Below, in pieces: positions 8,700-17,679 of a stretch of 54,742 nt of DNA. The notes beneath the pieces are model-generated. The model was not told where the DNA came from, searched no databases, and saw only the letters and a program-made list of their open reading frames with translations. Origin of the DNA: Clostridia bacterium (lineage in GTDB: Bacteria; Bacillota; Clostridia; Oscillospirales; Acutalibacteraceae). The translations under genes and the position numbers were made by a program. Position 1 is the stretch's first letter. Each line of letters starts with the position of its first letter. The DNA is taken from positions 1-54,742 of the forward strand of contig JAFYVE010000050.1 of assembly GCA_017549285.1 (NCBI GenBank), in the 5' to 3' direction.

Positions 8700-10370
8700 T
8701 TATTTACTTCTCTGTTCAATCTTGATTTTCTTAAGGCGTTTCATAACGTCATTTTCGCCCTTACCGAAGTAATCATGAAGAATCTTGTACTCTGCGAAGA
8801 GTTTATCATAAACTTCAGTATTTTCCTTGATGGGGTTATAAACAACATTCTTGACCTGACCCATAGCTCTTGCGGCATCAAAAACATTATCCCAGCCGCC
8901 CTTTTCAGCACCTGCAGCAACTGCACCGAAGATAGCACTACCGAGTGCGGGACCCTGCATTGAGCCTGCGATTTTAACAGGAATACCGAGAACGTCTGCA
9001 TAAATCTGCATTGTCATGGGGTCTTTCTGACTGATACCGCCTGATGCATAGAATTCATCAACGGGAACACCATTTCTGCGGTAGTTTTCAATAATCTCTC
9101 TTGTACCGTATGCTGTAGCTTCAATAAGTGCTCTGTAAATTTCTTCGGGCTTTGTAAGAAGTGTCATACCGACAATCATACCTGTGAGGTCAACGTCAAC
9201 GAGAACACTTCTGTTGCCGTTCCACCAGTCAAGGGCAACAAGTCCGCTTTCACCGGGCTTCTGAACCTCTGCCTTTGAACGGAGATATTTATGAATATTC
9301 ATACCTGCTTTTTCAGCAGCGTCATAATATTCTTTGGGAAGACAGTTATCAATAAACCATGCAAAATGGTCACCGACACAGCTCTGACCTGCTTCATAGC
9401 CGTAGAATCCGGGCATAATGCCGTCTGCAACAACACCGCACATACCGGGAACCTGAAGTTCTTCTTCACCCATAAGCATATGACAGGTTGAAGTACCCAT
9501 AATTGCAAGAACCTTTCCGGGACCGTCGATACCGACTGCGGGAACACAAACGTGAGCGTCAACGTTACCTACTGCGACTGCTGTTCCCACTTTAAGACCT
9601 GTGAGAGCTGCAGCCTTTTCGTTGATTTCGCCTGCTTTTGAGCCGAGGGGCATAATTTCAGTTCCGAGCTTGTCCTCAACAACATTTTCGAGTCTTTCAT
9701 CAAGAGCCTTGAAGAAATCCTTTGAAGGATAACCTGTTGTCTTGTTCCAGAGTTCTTTATAACCTGCTGTGCAAGAGTTTCTTGTTACGTTTCCGCAAAG
9801 TTGCCATACAATCCAGTCTGCAGCTTCGATGAACATATCAGCGGCATTGTAGATTTCTTCTTTTTCATCAAGAACCTGCCAGATTTTAGGAATTGCCCAT
9901 TCTGATGAAATCTTTCCGCCGTAGTTATTGAGCCACTTTTCGTTTCTTGCTTCAGCGATTTCATTAAGTTTGTTTGCCTTATCCTGAGCAGCGTGATGCT
10001 TCCAGAGCTTTACGTAAGCGTGAGGCTCGTGTTCATATTCGGGAAGGAAGCAGAGAGGTGTGCCGTCTGCCTTAACGGGGATAAGTGTACACGCTGTAAA
10101 ATCTGTACCCACACCGATAACATCGTCAGCGCTTATTCCGCTTTCTTTAAGAACAGCAGGAATCGTGTTTGCAAGGACATCAAGATAGTCCTGAGGGTGC
10201 TGCAAAGCCCAGTCTGTACCGAGCTTTGTACCGTCAGGCAATGTTTCATCCATTACTGCGTGGGGATATTCATAAACGGCACTTGCCTTTTCTTCACCTG
10301 TTTTTGCGTCTGCAATAACAGCTCTGCCTGAAAGGGTGCCGTAGTCAACACCGATAACATATTTACTCAT
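8700..10370 (-). CDS. araB: Ribulokinase
   Basis: A 556-residue FGGY-family sugar kinase that phosphorylates L-ribulose at O5 in arabinose use. The N-terminus [14 protein letters not shown] and the central GTSTCHML and C-terminal YASGGIS segments fit AraB rather than xylulokinase or glycerol kinase. Length is normal for the family. The ATG at 10370 follows GAGGTG with 6-base spacing; an upstream in-frame start has no site. araA and araD are not nearby; instead araB sits 15 bp after a CPBP protease gene at the end of a mixed operon that also contains two isomerase-like TIM barrels, so it may serve a wider pentose or sugar-alcohol role. Confidence 0.93.
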   Translation of the reverse strand: MSKYVIGVDYGTLSGRAVIADAKTGEEKASAVYEYPHAVMDETLPDGTKLGTDWALQHPQDYLDVLANTIPAVLKESGISADDVIGVGTDFTACTLIPVKADGTPLCFLPEYEHEPHAYVKLWKHHAAQDKANKLNEIAEARNEKWLNNYGGKISSEWAIPKIWQVLDEKEEIYNAADMFIEAADWIVWQLCGNVTRNSCTAGYKELWNKTTGYPSKDFFKALDERLENVVEDKLGTEIMPLGSKAGEINEKAAALTGLKVGTAVAVGNVDAHVCVPAVGIDGPGKVLAIMGTSTCHMLMGEEELQVPGMCGVVADGIMPGFYGYEAGQSCVGDHFAWFIDNCLPKEYYDAAEKAGMNIHKYLRSKAEVQKPGESGLVALDWWNGNRSVLVDVDLTGMIVGMTLLTKPEEIYRALIEATAYGTREIIENYRRNGVPVDEFYASGGISQKDPMTMQIYADVLGIPVKIAGSMQGPALGSAIFGAVAAGAEKGGWDNVFDAARAMGQVKNVVYNPIKENTEVYDKLFAEYKILHDYFGKGENDVMKRLKKIKIEQRSK

Positions 10371-10385
10371 TTTAAACACCTCAGA

Positions 10386-11516
10386 TTATTGTAATAAGAT
10401 TATAGCCATTATAGTTTCATAAACAACTGCCCCGAATGCAACAATCATAGGCAGAGTAAGAAAATATGACTTAAGAAGAGTACCGATTGAAATTTTTGCA
10501 GAGAAAGGAGGAACATTTCCGAAAAAGCCGTTTCCTGAATTCACAAGCGGTGACTTATAAAAAGTTTTTTTATTTTTAAAACGGTAGAAATTGACTGCAC
10601 ATATGCATCCCGCAATAACAACCGCATAAAAAATGATATTGAGTATCACGGACTGAACGGAAGTTTCTCCGTAAAAGTCAGTTATTATTGAAACTGTGAC
10701 AGAAAAAGCATTATTGAGAAAATGAATAATCACACCAGTCCATACAGATTCGGTCACAATAACAGCATAACCTATAACGATGCCGGCCGTAAAAGCAAAA
10801 GGTATCTGCATAAGGTTACAATGCATAATGCCGAAAACCATCGCTGATGCTATGATTGCAAACCAGTCACCGTAACGTCTGAGAGGTTGCATAATAACGC
10901 CTCTTATCGCCATTTCTTCAATAAGTGCCGGCACAACTGCCGTGCTCAGAAAGAAAAGAAGTATTCCGCCAACGCTGTGAGGAGTTTCGGGCATTTCGGG
11001 CATACCGAGTTCAATTCCGCTGACTGATGAAAAAACAAGAGTCAGATATGACGTTATAAGATTACTTGCAAGACAGACTCCGAAACAGCCGAAGATAATC
11101 AACGGAAAATTCTTTGAATTTAACGGCCTGCCCATAGGGATATCAGCAACAACACCTTTTTTTCTGAACAAGAATCCGAGAAGAAAGAACGGTCCACCGA
11201 CAATCAGAACCGAATACAGCGCACTGTAAAGATACTGAAACTCTGCCGAATTGAATTTACTATAAAAAGCTGCATAATCAAAGCCTTCAAGTTCTGATAG
11301 TAATGAAGCCGCAGTCTGAATAATGGAAACAAACACACCTGATCCAATTATATAAACAAGAATTGAAATTGCAGCAAAAATACTCAGCTTTTTAATGTTA
11401 TTCTTTTCAGCAAGCCATACTTCCACGGGAACAAAATGGGGCATCTTCGGACCGAAATTAACATACGGATTATTGTTTTCAGGCGGCTGATTATAACCGC
11501 CCGGTGAGTAATTCAT
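10386..11516 (-). CDS. CPBP-family intramembrane metalloprotease
   Basis: A 376-residue polytopic membrane protein (about eight helices) with the glutamate pair motif EEMAIRG (about residue 200), the histidine motif FGIMHCN (about 240) and a late NNAF asparagine motif, matching the CAAX protease/bacteriocin-processing (CPBP, Abi) family. The N-terminal ~30 residues are Pro/Asn/Gly-rich and cytoplasmic. Such proteins process peptides or act in bacteriocin self-protection; no bacteriocin gene is evident here. It lies 12 bp after the upstream TIM-barrel gene and 15 bp before araB, so it is probably co-transcribed. Confidence 0.88.
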   Translation of the reverse strand: MNYSPGGYNQPPENNNPYVNFGPKMPHFVPVEVWLAEKNNIKKLSIFAAISILVYIIGSGVFVSIIQTAASLLSELEGFDYAAFYSKFNSAEFQYLYSALYSVLIVGGPFFLLGFLFRKKGVVADIPMGRPLNSKNFPLIIFGCFGVCLASNLITSYLTLVFSSVSGIELGMPEMPETPHSVGGILLFFLSTAVVPALIEEMAIRGVIMQPLRRYGDWFAIIASAMVFGIMHCNLMQIPFAFTAGIVIGYAVIVTESVWTGVIIHFLNNAFSVTVSIITDFYGETSVQSVILNIIFYAVVIAGCICAVNFYRFKNKKTFYKSPLVNSGNGFFGNVPPFSAKISIGTLLKSYFLTLPMIVAFGAVVYETIMAIILLQ

Positions 11517-11528
11517 TAAATCACACCT

Positions 11529-12395
11529 TTAAATTGCCGAAAGTATTGAATGAAGTGCGTTTGCAGCTGCAGCAAATGCTTCTTCATTTGTTTTGTAAGT
11601 ATATATTTCCTTGATCTGGTCAGCTGTACCGCCCTCTTTTTCAAGAGATGCAAGACCGTCAAAAACTCTCAGATGAGGCTCGAGAGTAAGGAAACGCTTG
11701 CCGTCTTTCTGTTTGAAACGTGCAAGAAGCTCCTTGAGACAGCCGTCACCCGTACCGGGAGGCACAACAAAACCGTCAGAAAATCTTGCATCTTTGATAT
11801 GCATATATTCTGTGTAGGGTGCAAGTTTATCGTAAGCTTTAAGGATATCAACACCGCACTGAATGAAGTTTGCAGGATCGAATACTCCCTTGATTTTATC
11901 TTTGAAAGTTGTGAGAATATCAAGGCAACGGTCATCATTGTCACCGTAAATACCTTTTTCATTCTCGTGACAACACCAGATATCACTCTTCAATGAGTAA
12001 TCACAGAATTTTTCAAGTCTTTCCATAACTTCATCACGGTAAGGAGTGTAATCTGTTTCACCGTCGGGCATAAAGAAGCTGAACATTCTGATATTTTCAG
12101 TACCGAGAATACATGCGAGTTCAACATTCTTTTTGAAAAGTTCAAAATGCGCCTCAAAATCAGCTGTAATATCGATTTTGCCGAAAGGTGAACCGAGAGC
12201 CGATACACCTATTCCGTTATCATCAAGAATCTTTCTGAGCTCTTTTGCTTCTTCAACGGAATATGTCGAAAAGTTTACACCATTAATACCTCTGGGTTCA
12301 ATATGTGTCAGCCCGTTGGTTTTGAGTGCTTTTATCTGTTCTTCTATAGTTTTGCCGCCTTCATCTGCGAAGGCTGAAAGTACAAATTCTGCCAT
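11529..12395 (-). CDS. Sugar phosphate isomerase/epimerase-like TIM barrel
   Basis: A 288-residue AP-endonuclease-2-like TIM barrel (Pfam AP_endonuc_2 type). Metal-ligand-like residues appear in CHENEKG (about 140), DPANF (about 178), EYMHIKDARF (about 200) and LEPHLR (about 245). These families include xylose isomerase-like epimerases acting on sugars and inositols. Substrate is unknown. It follows glgA by 5 bp and precedes the CPBP gene by 12 bp. A second related barrel starts the same gene series (16010-16861), which suggests they work on one pathway. Confidence 0.85.
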   Translation of the reverse strand: MAEFVLSAFADEGGKTIEEQIKALKTNGLTHIEPRGINGVNFSTYSVEEAKELRKILDDNGIGVSALGSPFGKIDITADFEAHFELFKKNVELACILGTENIRMFSFFMPDGETDYTPYRDEVMERLEKFCDYSLKSDIWCCHENEKGIYGDNDDRCLDILTTFKDKIKGVFDPANFIQCGVDILKAYDKLAPYTEYMHIKDARFSDGFVVPPGTGDGCLKELLARFKQKDGKRFLTLEPHLRVFDGLASLEKEGGTADQIKEIYTYKTNEEAFAAAANALHSILSAI

Positions 12396-12400
12396 AATAA

Positions 12401-13825
12401 TTATCCTTTGAGAATTTCTTTATACATCTTGATATATTCGCCTGCTGAACGACCCCAGCTGTAATCGCATTCCATTGCACGCTTAACGAGAACCTGCCAG
12501 CCTTCTTTGTCGCTGTAGCCTTCAACAGCTCTTCTCATTGCGTGAAGCATATCGTGTGCGTTGTATGAAGCGAATGTGAAGCCGTTGCCCTTACCGTCGC
12601 CTGAGTCAAAGATAGAGTCACGAAGACCGCCTGTTTCTCTGATGATGGGAATTGAGCCGTATCTGAGGGCAATCATCTGTGAAAGACCGCAGGGCTCACT
12701 CTTTGAGGGCATAAGGAAAATATCTGAACCTGCATAAATTTTCTGAGCAAGGTCAACGAAGAAACCGAGCTTGAGACCGACTCTGTCGGGGTATTTTGCG
12801 GCAAGTTCAGAGAAGAAACTCTCATACTGCCATTCACCTGAGCCGAGGATAACAACCTGAGCATCAGATGTGCAGATAAATTCTTCAATAACAGCCTTTA
12901 CAAGGTCAAAGCCCTTGTGACCGACCATTCTTGAAACCATAGCAACAATGGGAGCATCGGAATTTTCGGGAAGACCGAAGTATTTCTGAAGCTCTTTCTT
13001 ATTCTTTGCTTTTGCAGAGAAATCTTCAGCATTATAGTTAAACCATATATCCTTATCGGTTTCGGGATTATACATATCATAACCGATACCGTTGAGAATA
13101 CCCTGTAATTTCCACGCTCTCTGATTGAGAATTGGGTCAAGACCGTGTGAGAACCAGGGGTCAAGAATTTCATTTGCATATGTGGGGCTTACAGTTGTAA
13201 TCTTGTTTGCTGTTTCAATAGCGCCCTTCATAAAGTTTACACAACCGTCATACTCAAGCACATGTGCATCCTGCTCGGGAAGACCGACAACTTCTGTATT
13301 GAGGTCAAGACCGTATTTGCCCTGATACTGGATGTTATGAATTGTGAAAACAGTTTTTATGTTTTCGTAGCCTTCTCTCTGAGCATACATCTTGCTGTAG
13401 TATGCAGGGATAAGAGCTGACTGCCAGTCGTGACAATGAATGATGTCAGGCTTGAAGTCAATTACGGGGATAATTTCAAGAACAGCTCTTGAGAAGAAAG
13501 CAAATCTTTCAGCGTCATCGTAATGACCGTAGATTGTATCACGCTTGAAATAGTATTCGTTATCAAGGAAATAGTAAATAACACCGTCTTTACGGAGTTC
13601 AAAAATACCGCAGTACTGTCTTCTCCACGCAACGGGAACAACAATATTTGTGAGGTATTTCATCTGGTCTTTGTATTCCTGCTTGATGCCTGAATAGAGA
13701 GGGGCTACAACTCGGCAACCTACCATTCTCTTACGAAGAGCCTGAGGAAGTGAACCTGCAACGTCACCAAGACCTCCGCTTGCAATAAAGGGTTTAACTT
13801 CGCTGACTGTGAATAAAACTTTCAT
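12401..13825 (-). CDS. glgA: Glycogen synthase (ADP-glucose type)
   Basis: A 474-residue GT5 glycogen/starch synthase that extends alpha-1,4-glucan from ADP-glucose. Recognisable parts are the N-terminal SEVKPF followed by SGGLGDVAGSLP, HCHDWQSAL (about 130), FTIHNIQYQGKYG (about 162), and the C-terminal SEPCGLSQMIALRYGS with RETGGL. The usual lysine of the KxGGL motif is replaced here (ASGGL), which I note but cannot interpret. The start at 13825 follows AAAGGAG with good spacing; parA ends 14 bp before it. No glgB, glgC or glgD is in the window, so glgA is separated from other glycogen genes. Confidence 0.93.
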   Translation of the reverse strand: MKVLFTVSEVKPFIASGGLGDVAGSLPQALRKRMVGCRVVAPLYSGIKQEYKDQMKYLTNIVVPVAWRRQYCGIFELRKDGVIYYFLDNEYYFKRDTIYGHYDDAERFAFFSRAVLEIIPVIDFKPDIIHCHDWQSALIPAYYSKMYAQREGYENIKTVFTIHNIQYQGKYGLDLNTEVVGLPEQDAHVLEYDGCVNFMKGAIETANKITTVSPTYANEILDPWFSHGLDPILNQRAWKLQGILNGIGYDMYNPETDKDIWFNYNAEDFSAKAKNKKELQKYFGLPENSDAPIVAMVSRMVGHKGFDLVKAVIEEFICTSDAQVVILGSGEWQYESFFSELAAKYPDRVGLKLGFFVDLAQKIYAGSDIFLMPSKSEPCGLSQMIALRYGSIPIIRETGGLRDSIFDSGDGKGNGFTFASYNAHDMLHAMRRAVEGYSDKEGWQVLVKRAMECDYSWGRSAGEYIKMYKEILKG

Positions 13826-13839
13826 TATTGTTTCTCCTT

Positions 13840-14604
13840 TCACTTCTGCTGTGACAGAAATTCATCGCACAATGCCGTATATGCAAGAGAGCCTTTTGAA
13901 TTTTTGTCGAAATACATTATAGGCTGACCGAAACTCGGAGCTTCCGAAAGCCTTACATTTCTCGGAATGGTTGTTGAGTAAACCTTCTTGGGGAAGAACC
14001 GTTTTACTTCATTTACAACCTGCTGTGTGAGGTTGAGTCTGCCGTCATACATTGTAAGCAGAACACCTTCAATATCGAGATAAGGATTATATTTCTGCTT
14101 GATTTTCCTTGCTGTTGCCATAAGCTGAGAAAGACCTTCAAGTGCGTAATATTCACACTGAATGGGAACAAGGAATGTGTCCGAAGCCGTAAGGGCATTG
14201 AGTGTGATAAGTCCCAGTGACGGTGGACAATCAAGGAATATGTAATCATACTTATCCCAGATTTCAGCGAGAGCATTTTTAAGGATACTCTCTCTGTTTT
14301 TCATATCAATTATTTCAAGTTCGGCACCTGCGAGATTCATATTTGCGGGAATCACATCAACACCCTCAAATTCTGTTGTGATAATGGCTTCACTTGCCTT
14401 TATCTCACCTGTGAGAACTTCATATGATGAATTTTTTATCTCTCTTTTATTTATGCCGAAGCCGCTTGTGGCATTACCCTGAGGGTCAATATCAACAAGC
14501 AAAACTTTTTTATCTTTAAGCCCTACCGCAGCGGCAAGGTTTACGGCAGATGTGGTTTTGCCCACACCGCCTTTCTGATTGAGTACAGAAACGGTTTTTG
14601 CCAT
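13840..14604 (-). CDS. ParA/Soj-family partition ATPase (orphan)
   Basis: A 254-residue deviant-Walker ATPase with KGGVGKTT at about residues 11-18, the DIDPQGN switch, and DCPPSLGLITLNAL. This is close to Soj, the chromosomal ParA that binds DNA non-specifically and acts with ParB/Spo0J. No parB and no obvious parS-like site is adjacent, and the gene sits between argH and glgA, so it may be an orphan ParA serving another cargo or simply relocated. It begins at an ATG following AAAGGA; argH ends 12 bp upstream. Confidence 0.9.
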   Translation of the reverse strand: MAKTVSVLNQKGGVGKTTSAVNLAAAVGLKDKKVLLVDIDPQGNATSGFGINKREIKNSSYEVLTGEIKASEAIITTEFEGVDVIPANMNLAGAELEIIDMKNRESILKNALAEIWDKYDYIFLDCPPSLGLITLNALTASDTFLVPIQCEYYALEGLSQLMATARKIKQKYNPYLDIEGVLLTMYDGRLNLTQQVVNEVKRFFPKKVYSTTIPRNVRLSEAPSFGQPIMYFDKNSKGSLAYTALCDEFLSQQK

Positions 14605-14616
14605 ATCAACAATCCT

Positions 14617-15984
14617 TTAAATGAGTGATTTTACTCTTTTTGCTTCTCTTCTGACGTTTTCGGGTGCGGGACCGCCCTCTGATGTTCTGAAACTTACACA
14701 TCTGTCAAGATTGACTGCCTCATAAACACCGTCATCGAAGAGTTCTGTAAAATTCTTGTATTCTTCAAGAGGTAATTCCTCAAGAGTTGTGTTTTTCTCA
14801 ATACAAAGGGCAACAAGACCGCCCGTGATTTTGTAAGCATCACGGAATGGCATACCCTTTGAAACAAGATAGTCTGCACAATCGGTTGCATTGATAAATC
14901 CGCCTGCAGCAGCCTTTCTCATATTCTCTTTTTTCACCGTCATTGTTTCAATCATAGGAATAAAAGCCGTAAGACAAGCTTTGACGGTATCAACTGCATC
15001 AAAAATGCAGTCCTTATCTTCCTGCATATCCTTGTTATATGCAAGAGGGATACCCTTCATAACGGTGAGAATTGTCATATTGTCGCCGAAGACTCTGCCC
15101 GACTTACCTCTTACAAGCTCGGCAATATCGGGATTCTTCTTCTGGGGCATAATGCTTGAGCCTGTTGAGAATGCATCGTCAAGCTCGATGTATCTGAATT
15201 CGTGTGAACACCAGAGAATGATTTCTTCTGAAAATCTTGAAAGGTGAACACTGATTATTGAAAGACAGGATGAAAGTTCAATTATAAAATCTCTGTCAGA
15301 AACACCGTCAAGTGAGTTGTGGCAGATATCCTCGAAGCCTAAAAGCTCTGCAGTTTTATATCTGTCTGTGGGGTATGTCGTACCTGCCAAAGCACAACAG
15401 CCGAGAGGTGAACGGGCTGTTCTCTTCTTGCAGTCTGCAAGTCTTTCTCTGTCACGAAGGAACATCTCTGCATAAGCGAGCATATAGTGACCGAATGTCA
15501 CGGGCTGTGCTCTCTGAAGATGTGTATAGCCTGACATAACTGCGTCTGCGTATTTTTCACCCATATCGGCAAGAACAGAAATGAGATTGCAGAGAAGTTC
15601 GTCAACAGCATCGCATTCTTTTATGAGGTTGAGTCTTATATCAACTGCAACCTGATCGTTACGGCTTCTTGCCGTATGAAGTCGTTTACCTGCATCACCG
15701 ATACGTCTTGTGAGTTCACCCTCTGTGAAGGTATGAATATCTTCACTTGTCATATCTATTTCGAGTGTGCCGTTTTCGATTTCAGCAAGAATCTGCTTTA
15801 AACCCTCAACGATTTTATCTGCATCTTCGGGAGTGATGATACCCGTCATTCCGAGCATTGTTGCGTGAGCAATGCTTCCTTCAATATCTTCACGGTACAT
15901 TCTTTTGTCTGTGCCGATTGAAGAATTGAAGTCATTTGTTATTTTATCTGCTTCTTTTGAGAAGCGTCCTGTCCAGAGTTTCAT
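14617..15984 (-). CDS. argH: Argininosuccinate lyase
   Basis: Cleaves argininosuccinate to arginine and fumarate in the last step of arginine synthesis. The 455-residue protein is full length and carries the fumarase/ASL superfamily signature GSSIMPQKKNPD at about residues 278-289, TARSRNDQVA (about 105) and YTHLQRAQPV (about 150). argG is not adjacent, which is unusual because argGH are often paired. It lies 25 bp after the TIM-barrel gene and is followed by parA. Confidence 0.96.
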   Translation of the reverse strand: MKLWTGRFSKEADKITNDFNSSIGTDKRMYREDIEGSIAHATMLGMTGIITPEDADKIVEGLKQILAEIENGTLEIDMTSEDIHTFTEGELTRRIGDAGKRLHTARSRNDQVAVDIRLNLIKECDAVDELLCNLISVLADMGEKYADAVMSGYTHLQRAQPVTFGHYMLAYAEMFLRDRERLADCKKRTARSPLGCCALAGTTYPTDRYKTAELLGFEDICHNSLDGVSDRDFIIELSSCLSIISVHLSRFSEEIILWCSHEFRYIELDDAFSTGSSIMPQKKNPDIAELVRGKSGRVFGDNMTILTVMKGIPLAYNKDMQEDKDCIFDAVDTVKACLTAFIPMIETMTVKKENMRKAAAGGFINATDCADYLVSKGMPFRDAYKITGGLVALCIEKNTTLEELPLEEYKNFTELFDDGVYEAVNLDRCVSFRTSEGGPAPENVRREAKRVKSLI

Positions 15985-16009
15985 AATTTATCCTTTTTGC
16001 CTTGTATTA

Positions 16010-16861
16010 TTAATATTTTGCAATAATATCACGAAGGAATGTTACAGCATTACCGATATCCTTTGCAGGGTCATCACCGACTTCTCTTTCGATTGTAAGG
16101 AAGCCCTTGAATCCGATGTCTTCGAGTGCCTTGAGGTAATTGGGGAAATCAACACTGCCTTCACCGAGAGGTACTTCGATGAATGAATCGTCTTCAACAA
16201 TAATATCCTTCTTTACGCCGTAAACAATTTCAGGCTCAAGATAGAAGAGCTGTTTGCCGTCTTTTGCGTGAGTATGTACAATGTAATCCTTGAGGTTGTA
16301 AACAGCCTGTACAGGGTCATCGCCTGTAACCATAACAAGGTTTGCAGGGTCAAGGTTGACACCGACACCCTTTGAACCGAGTGAGTCAAGGAATTTCTTG
16401 AGGTTAGCTGATGTTTCGGGACCTGTTTCAACTGCAAAATGAGCATCAATGCTGTCTGCAAACTCAGCAAGCTGGAAACAAGCGTCCTGCATAATCTTAT
16501 ATCTGTCGTGGTTTACATCTTCGGGAACAACACCGATGTGAGTTGTAACAACATCTGTTTCGAGTTCCTTTGCCATTTCAATGATTCTCTTTGACTTTTC
16601 AATCTTCCAGGGATTATTTTCGGGGATTGAGAATCCGCCTCCGCCGAGGTCACCGCAGAGTGCTGAAATAACAAGACCGTTACTCTTTACAACATCAAGG
16701 AATTCCTTTCTCTTCGCTGTTGTCATATTATCGGGATCCATTTCGCCTCTTGAAGCGTAAACCTGAATACCGTTTGCACCTACAGCTGCTGCCTTTTTGA
16801 CAGCTTCTTTAAGGTCGCATCTGAAAGAGTCTATAATTACACCAACGGGAAAATTATACAT
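16010..16861 (-). CDS. Sugar phosphate isomerase/epimerase-like TIM barrel
   Basis: A 283-residue AP-endonuclease-2-like barrel. Likely metal ligands lie in VETGPETSANL (about 140), NLDPANLVM (about 170) and VHTHAKDGKQ (about 200), with a late GEGSVDFPNYL segment typical of xylose isomerase-like epimerases such as tagatose/psicose epimerase or inosose-related enzymes. Substrate unknown. It is the first gene of the minus-strand series that runs to 8.2 kb and has a near-consensus promoter (16898-16926). Confidence 0.85.
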   Translation of the reverse strand: MYNFPVGVIIDSFRCDLKEAVKKAAAVGANGIQVYASRGEMDPDNMTTAKRKEFLDVVKSNGLVISALCGDLGGGGFSIPENNPWKIEKSKRIIEMAKELETDVVTTHIGVVPEDVNHDRYKIMQDACFQLAEFADSIDAHFAVETGPETSANLKKFLDSLGSKGVGVNLDPANLVMVTGDDPVQAVYNLKDYIVHTHAKDGKQLFYLEPEIVYGVKKDIIVEDDSFIEVPLGEGSVDFPNYLKALEDIGFKGFLTIEREVGDDPAKDIGNAVTFLRDIIAKY

Positions 16862-16897
16862 AATAAGTATCTCCTTTTATATATTTAATCATTATAA

Positions 16898-16926
16898 ATT
16901 ATATACCCAAATAAAAATAAAGTCAA
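16898..16926 (-). promoter_or_regulatory. Promoter of the 16.9-8.2 kb minus-strand operon
   Basis: TTGACT (16926-16921), 17-bp spacer, TATAAT (16903-16898). Confidence 0.8.
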
Positions 16927-16997
16927 CAAAAACAACCAAATTAAACACCCGATAATAATAACAAAACACAACATCTAATTTTATACAATTTGTTCAA

Positions 16998-17026
16998 TTG
17001 TAAAATAAAAATAATAATGTTATAAT
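16998..17026 (+). promoter_or_regulatory. Promoter of the phosphodiesterase gene
   Basis: TTGTAA (16998-17003), 17-bp spacer, TATAAT (17021-17026). Confidence 0.7.
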
Positions 17027-17057
17027 ATCAAAGAATTTTTAAATAAGGATGGATTCA

Positions 17058-17603
17058 ATGAAACTTATTATTGCATCTGACATACACGGTTCGGCATATT
17101 ATTGCAGATTGCTTATTGATGCTTTCGTAAAAGAAAAAGCCGACAGAATGCTTCTTCTCGGCGATATTCTTTATCACGGGCCGAGAAACGACCTCCCCCG
17201 TGCCTATGCACCAAAAGAAGTTATAGCTATGCTTAATCCCCTGAAAGACAAGCTTTTCTGCGTCAGAGGAAATTGCGACACGGAAGTTGATCAGATGGTG
17301 CTTGATTTTCCTGTACTTGCTGATTATGCAGTTATTTCTCTTGATGATAAGCTTATTTATGCAACCCACGGTCATAATTACAATGAAGAGAAACTTCCGC
17401 CGCTTGGTGACGGGGACATTCTGTTCTGCGGACATACACACGTACCCAAGGTCAATAATCACGTAAATTATACGTATATGAATACAGGTTCTGTTTCAAT
17501 TCCCAAGGAAAACAGCCCTCACAGTTATGTCGTTTATGAAAACGGAAAATTCAGTTGGAAGGACCTTGAAAACGGTGAGGTTTTCCTGAGTGCTGAATTA
17601 TAA
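17058..17603 (+). CDS. YfcE/MJ0936-family metallophosphodiesterase
   Basis: A 181-residue calcineurin-like phosphoesterase with all core metal-site motifs: SDIHG (D8, H10), LLGDIL, RGNCD, ATHGHNY and GHTHVPKV. It resembles E. coli YfcE, which hydrolyses phosphodiesters in vitro. The physiological substrate is unknown. The second of two nearby in-frame ATGs (17058) was chosen because AAGGA is 8 bases upstream of it and would be too close to the first. The next gene has its own promoter, so this is probably monocistronic. Confidence 0.9.
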   Translation: MKLIIASDIHGSAYYCRLLIDAFVKEKADRMLLLGDILYHGPRNDLPRAYAPKEVIAMLNPLKDKLFCVRGNCDTEVDQMVLDFPVLADYAVISLDDKLIYATHGHNYNEEKLPPLGDGDILFCGHTHVPKVNNHVNYTYMNTGSVSIPKENSPHSYVVYENGKFSWKDLENGEVFLSAEL

Positions 17604-17618
17604 TTTATCAAAAACTCA

Positions 17619-17647
17619 TTGAAAATTATATCGTTTGGTGTTAATAT
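17619..17647 (+). promoter_or_regulatory. Promoter of the GPH symporter gene
   Basis: TTGAAA (17619-17624), 17-bp spacer, TAATAT (17642-17647). Confidence 0.6.
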
Positions 17648-17679
17648 ATACTATATAAGAAAAATCGGGAGGAATTCCT

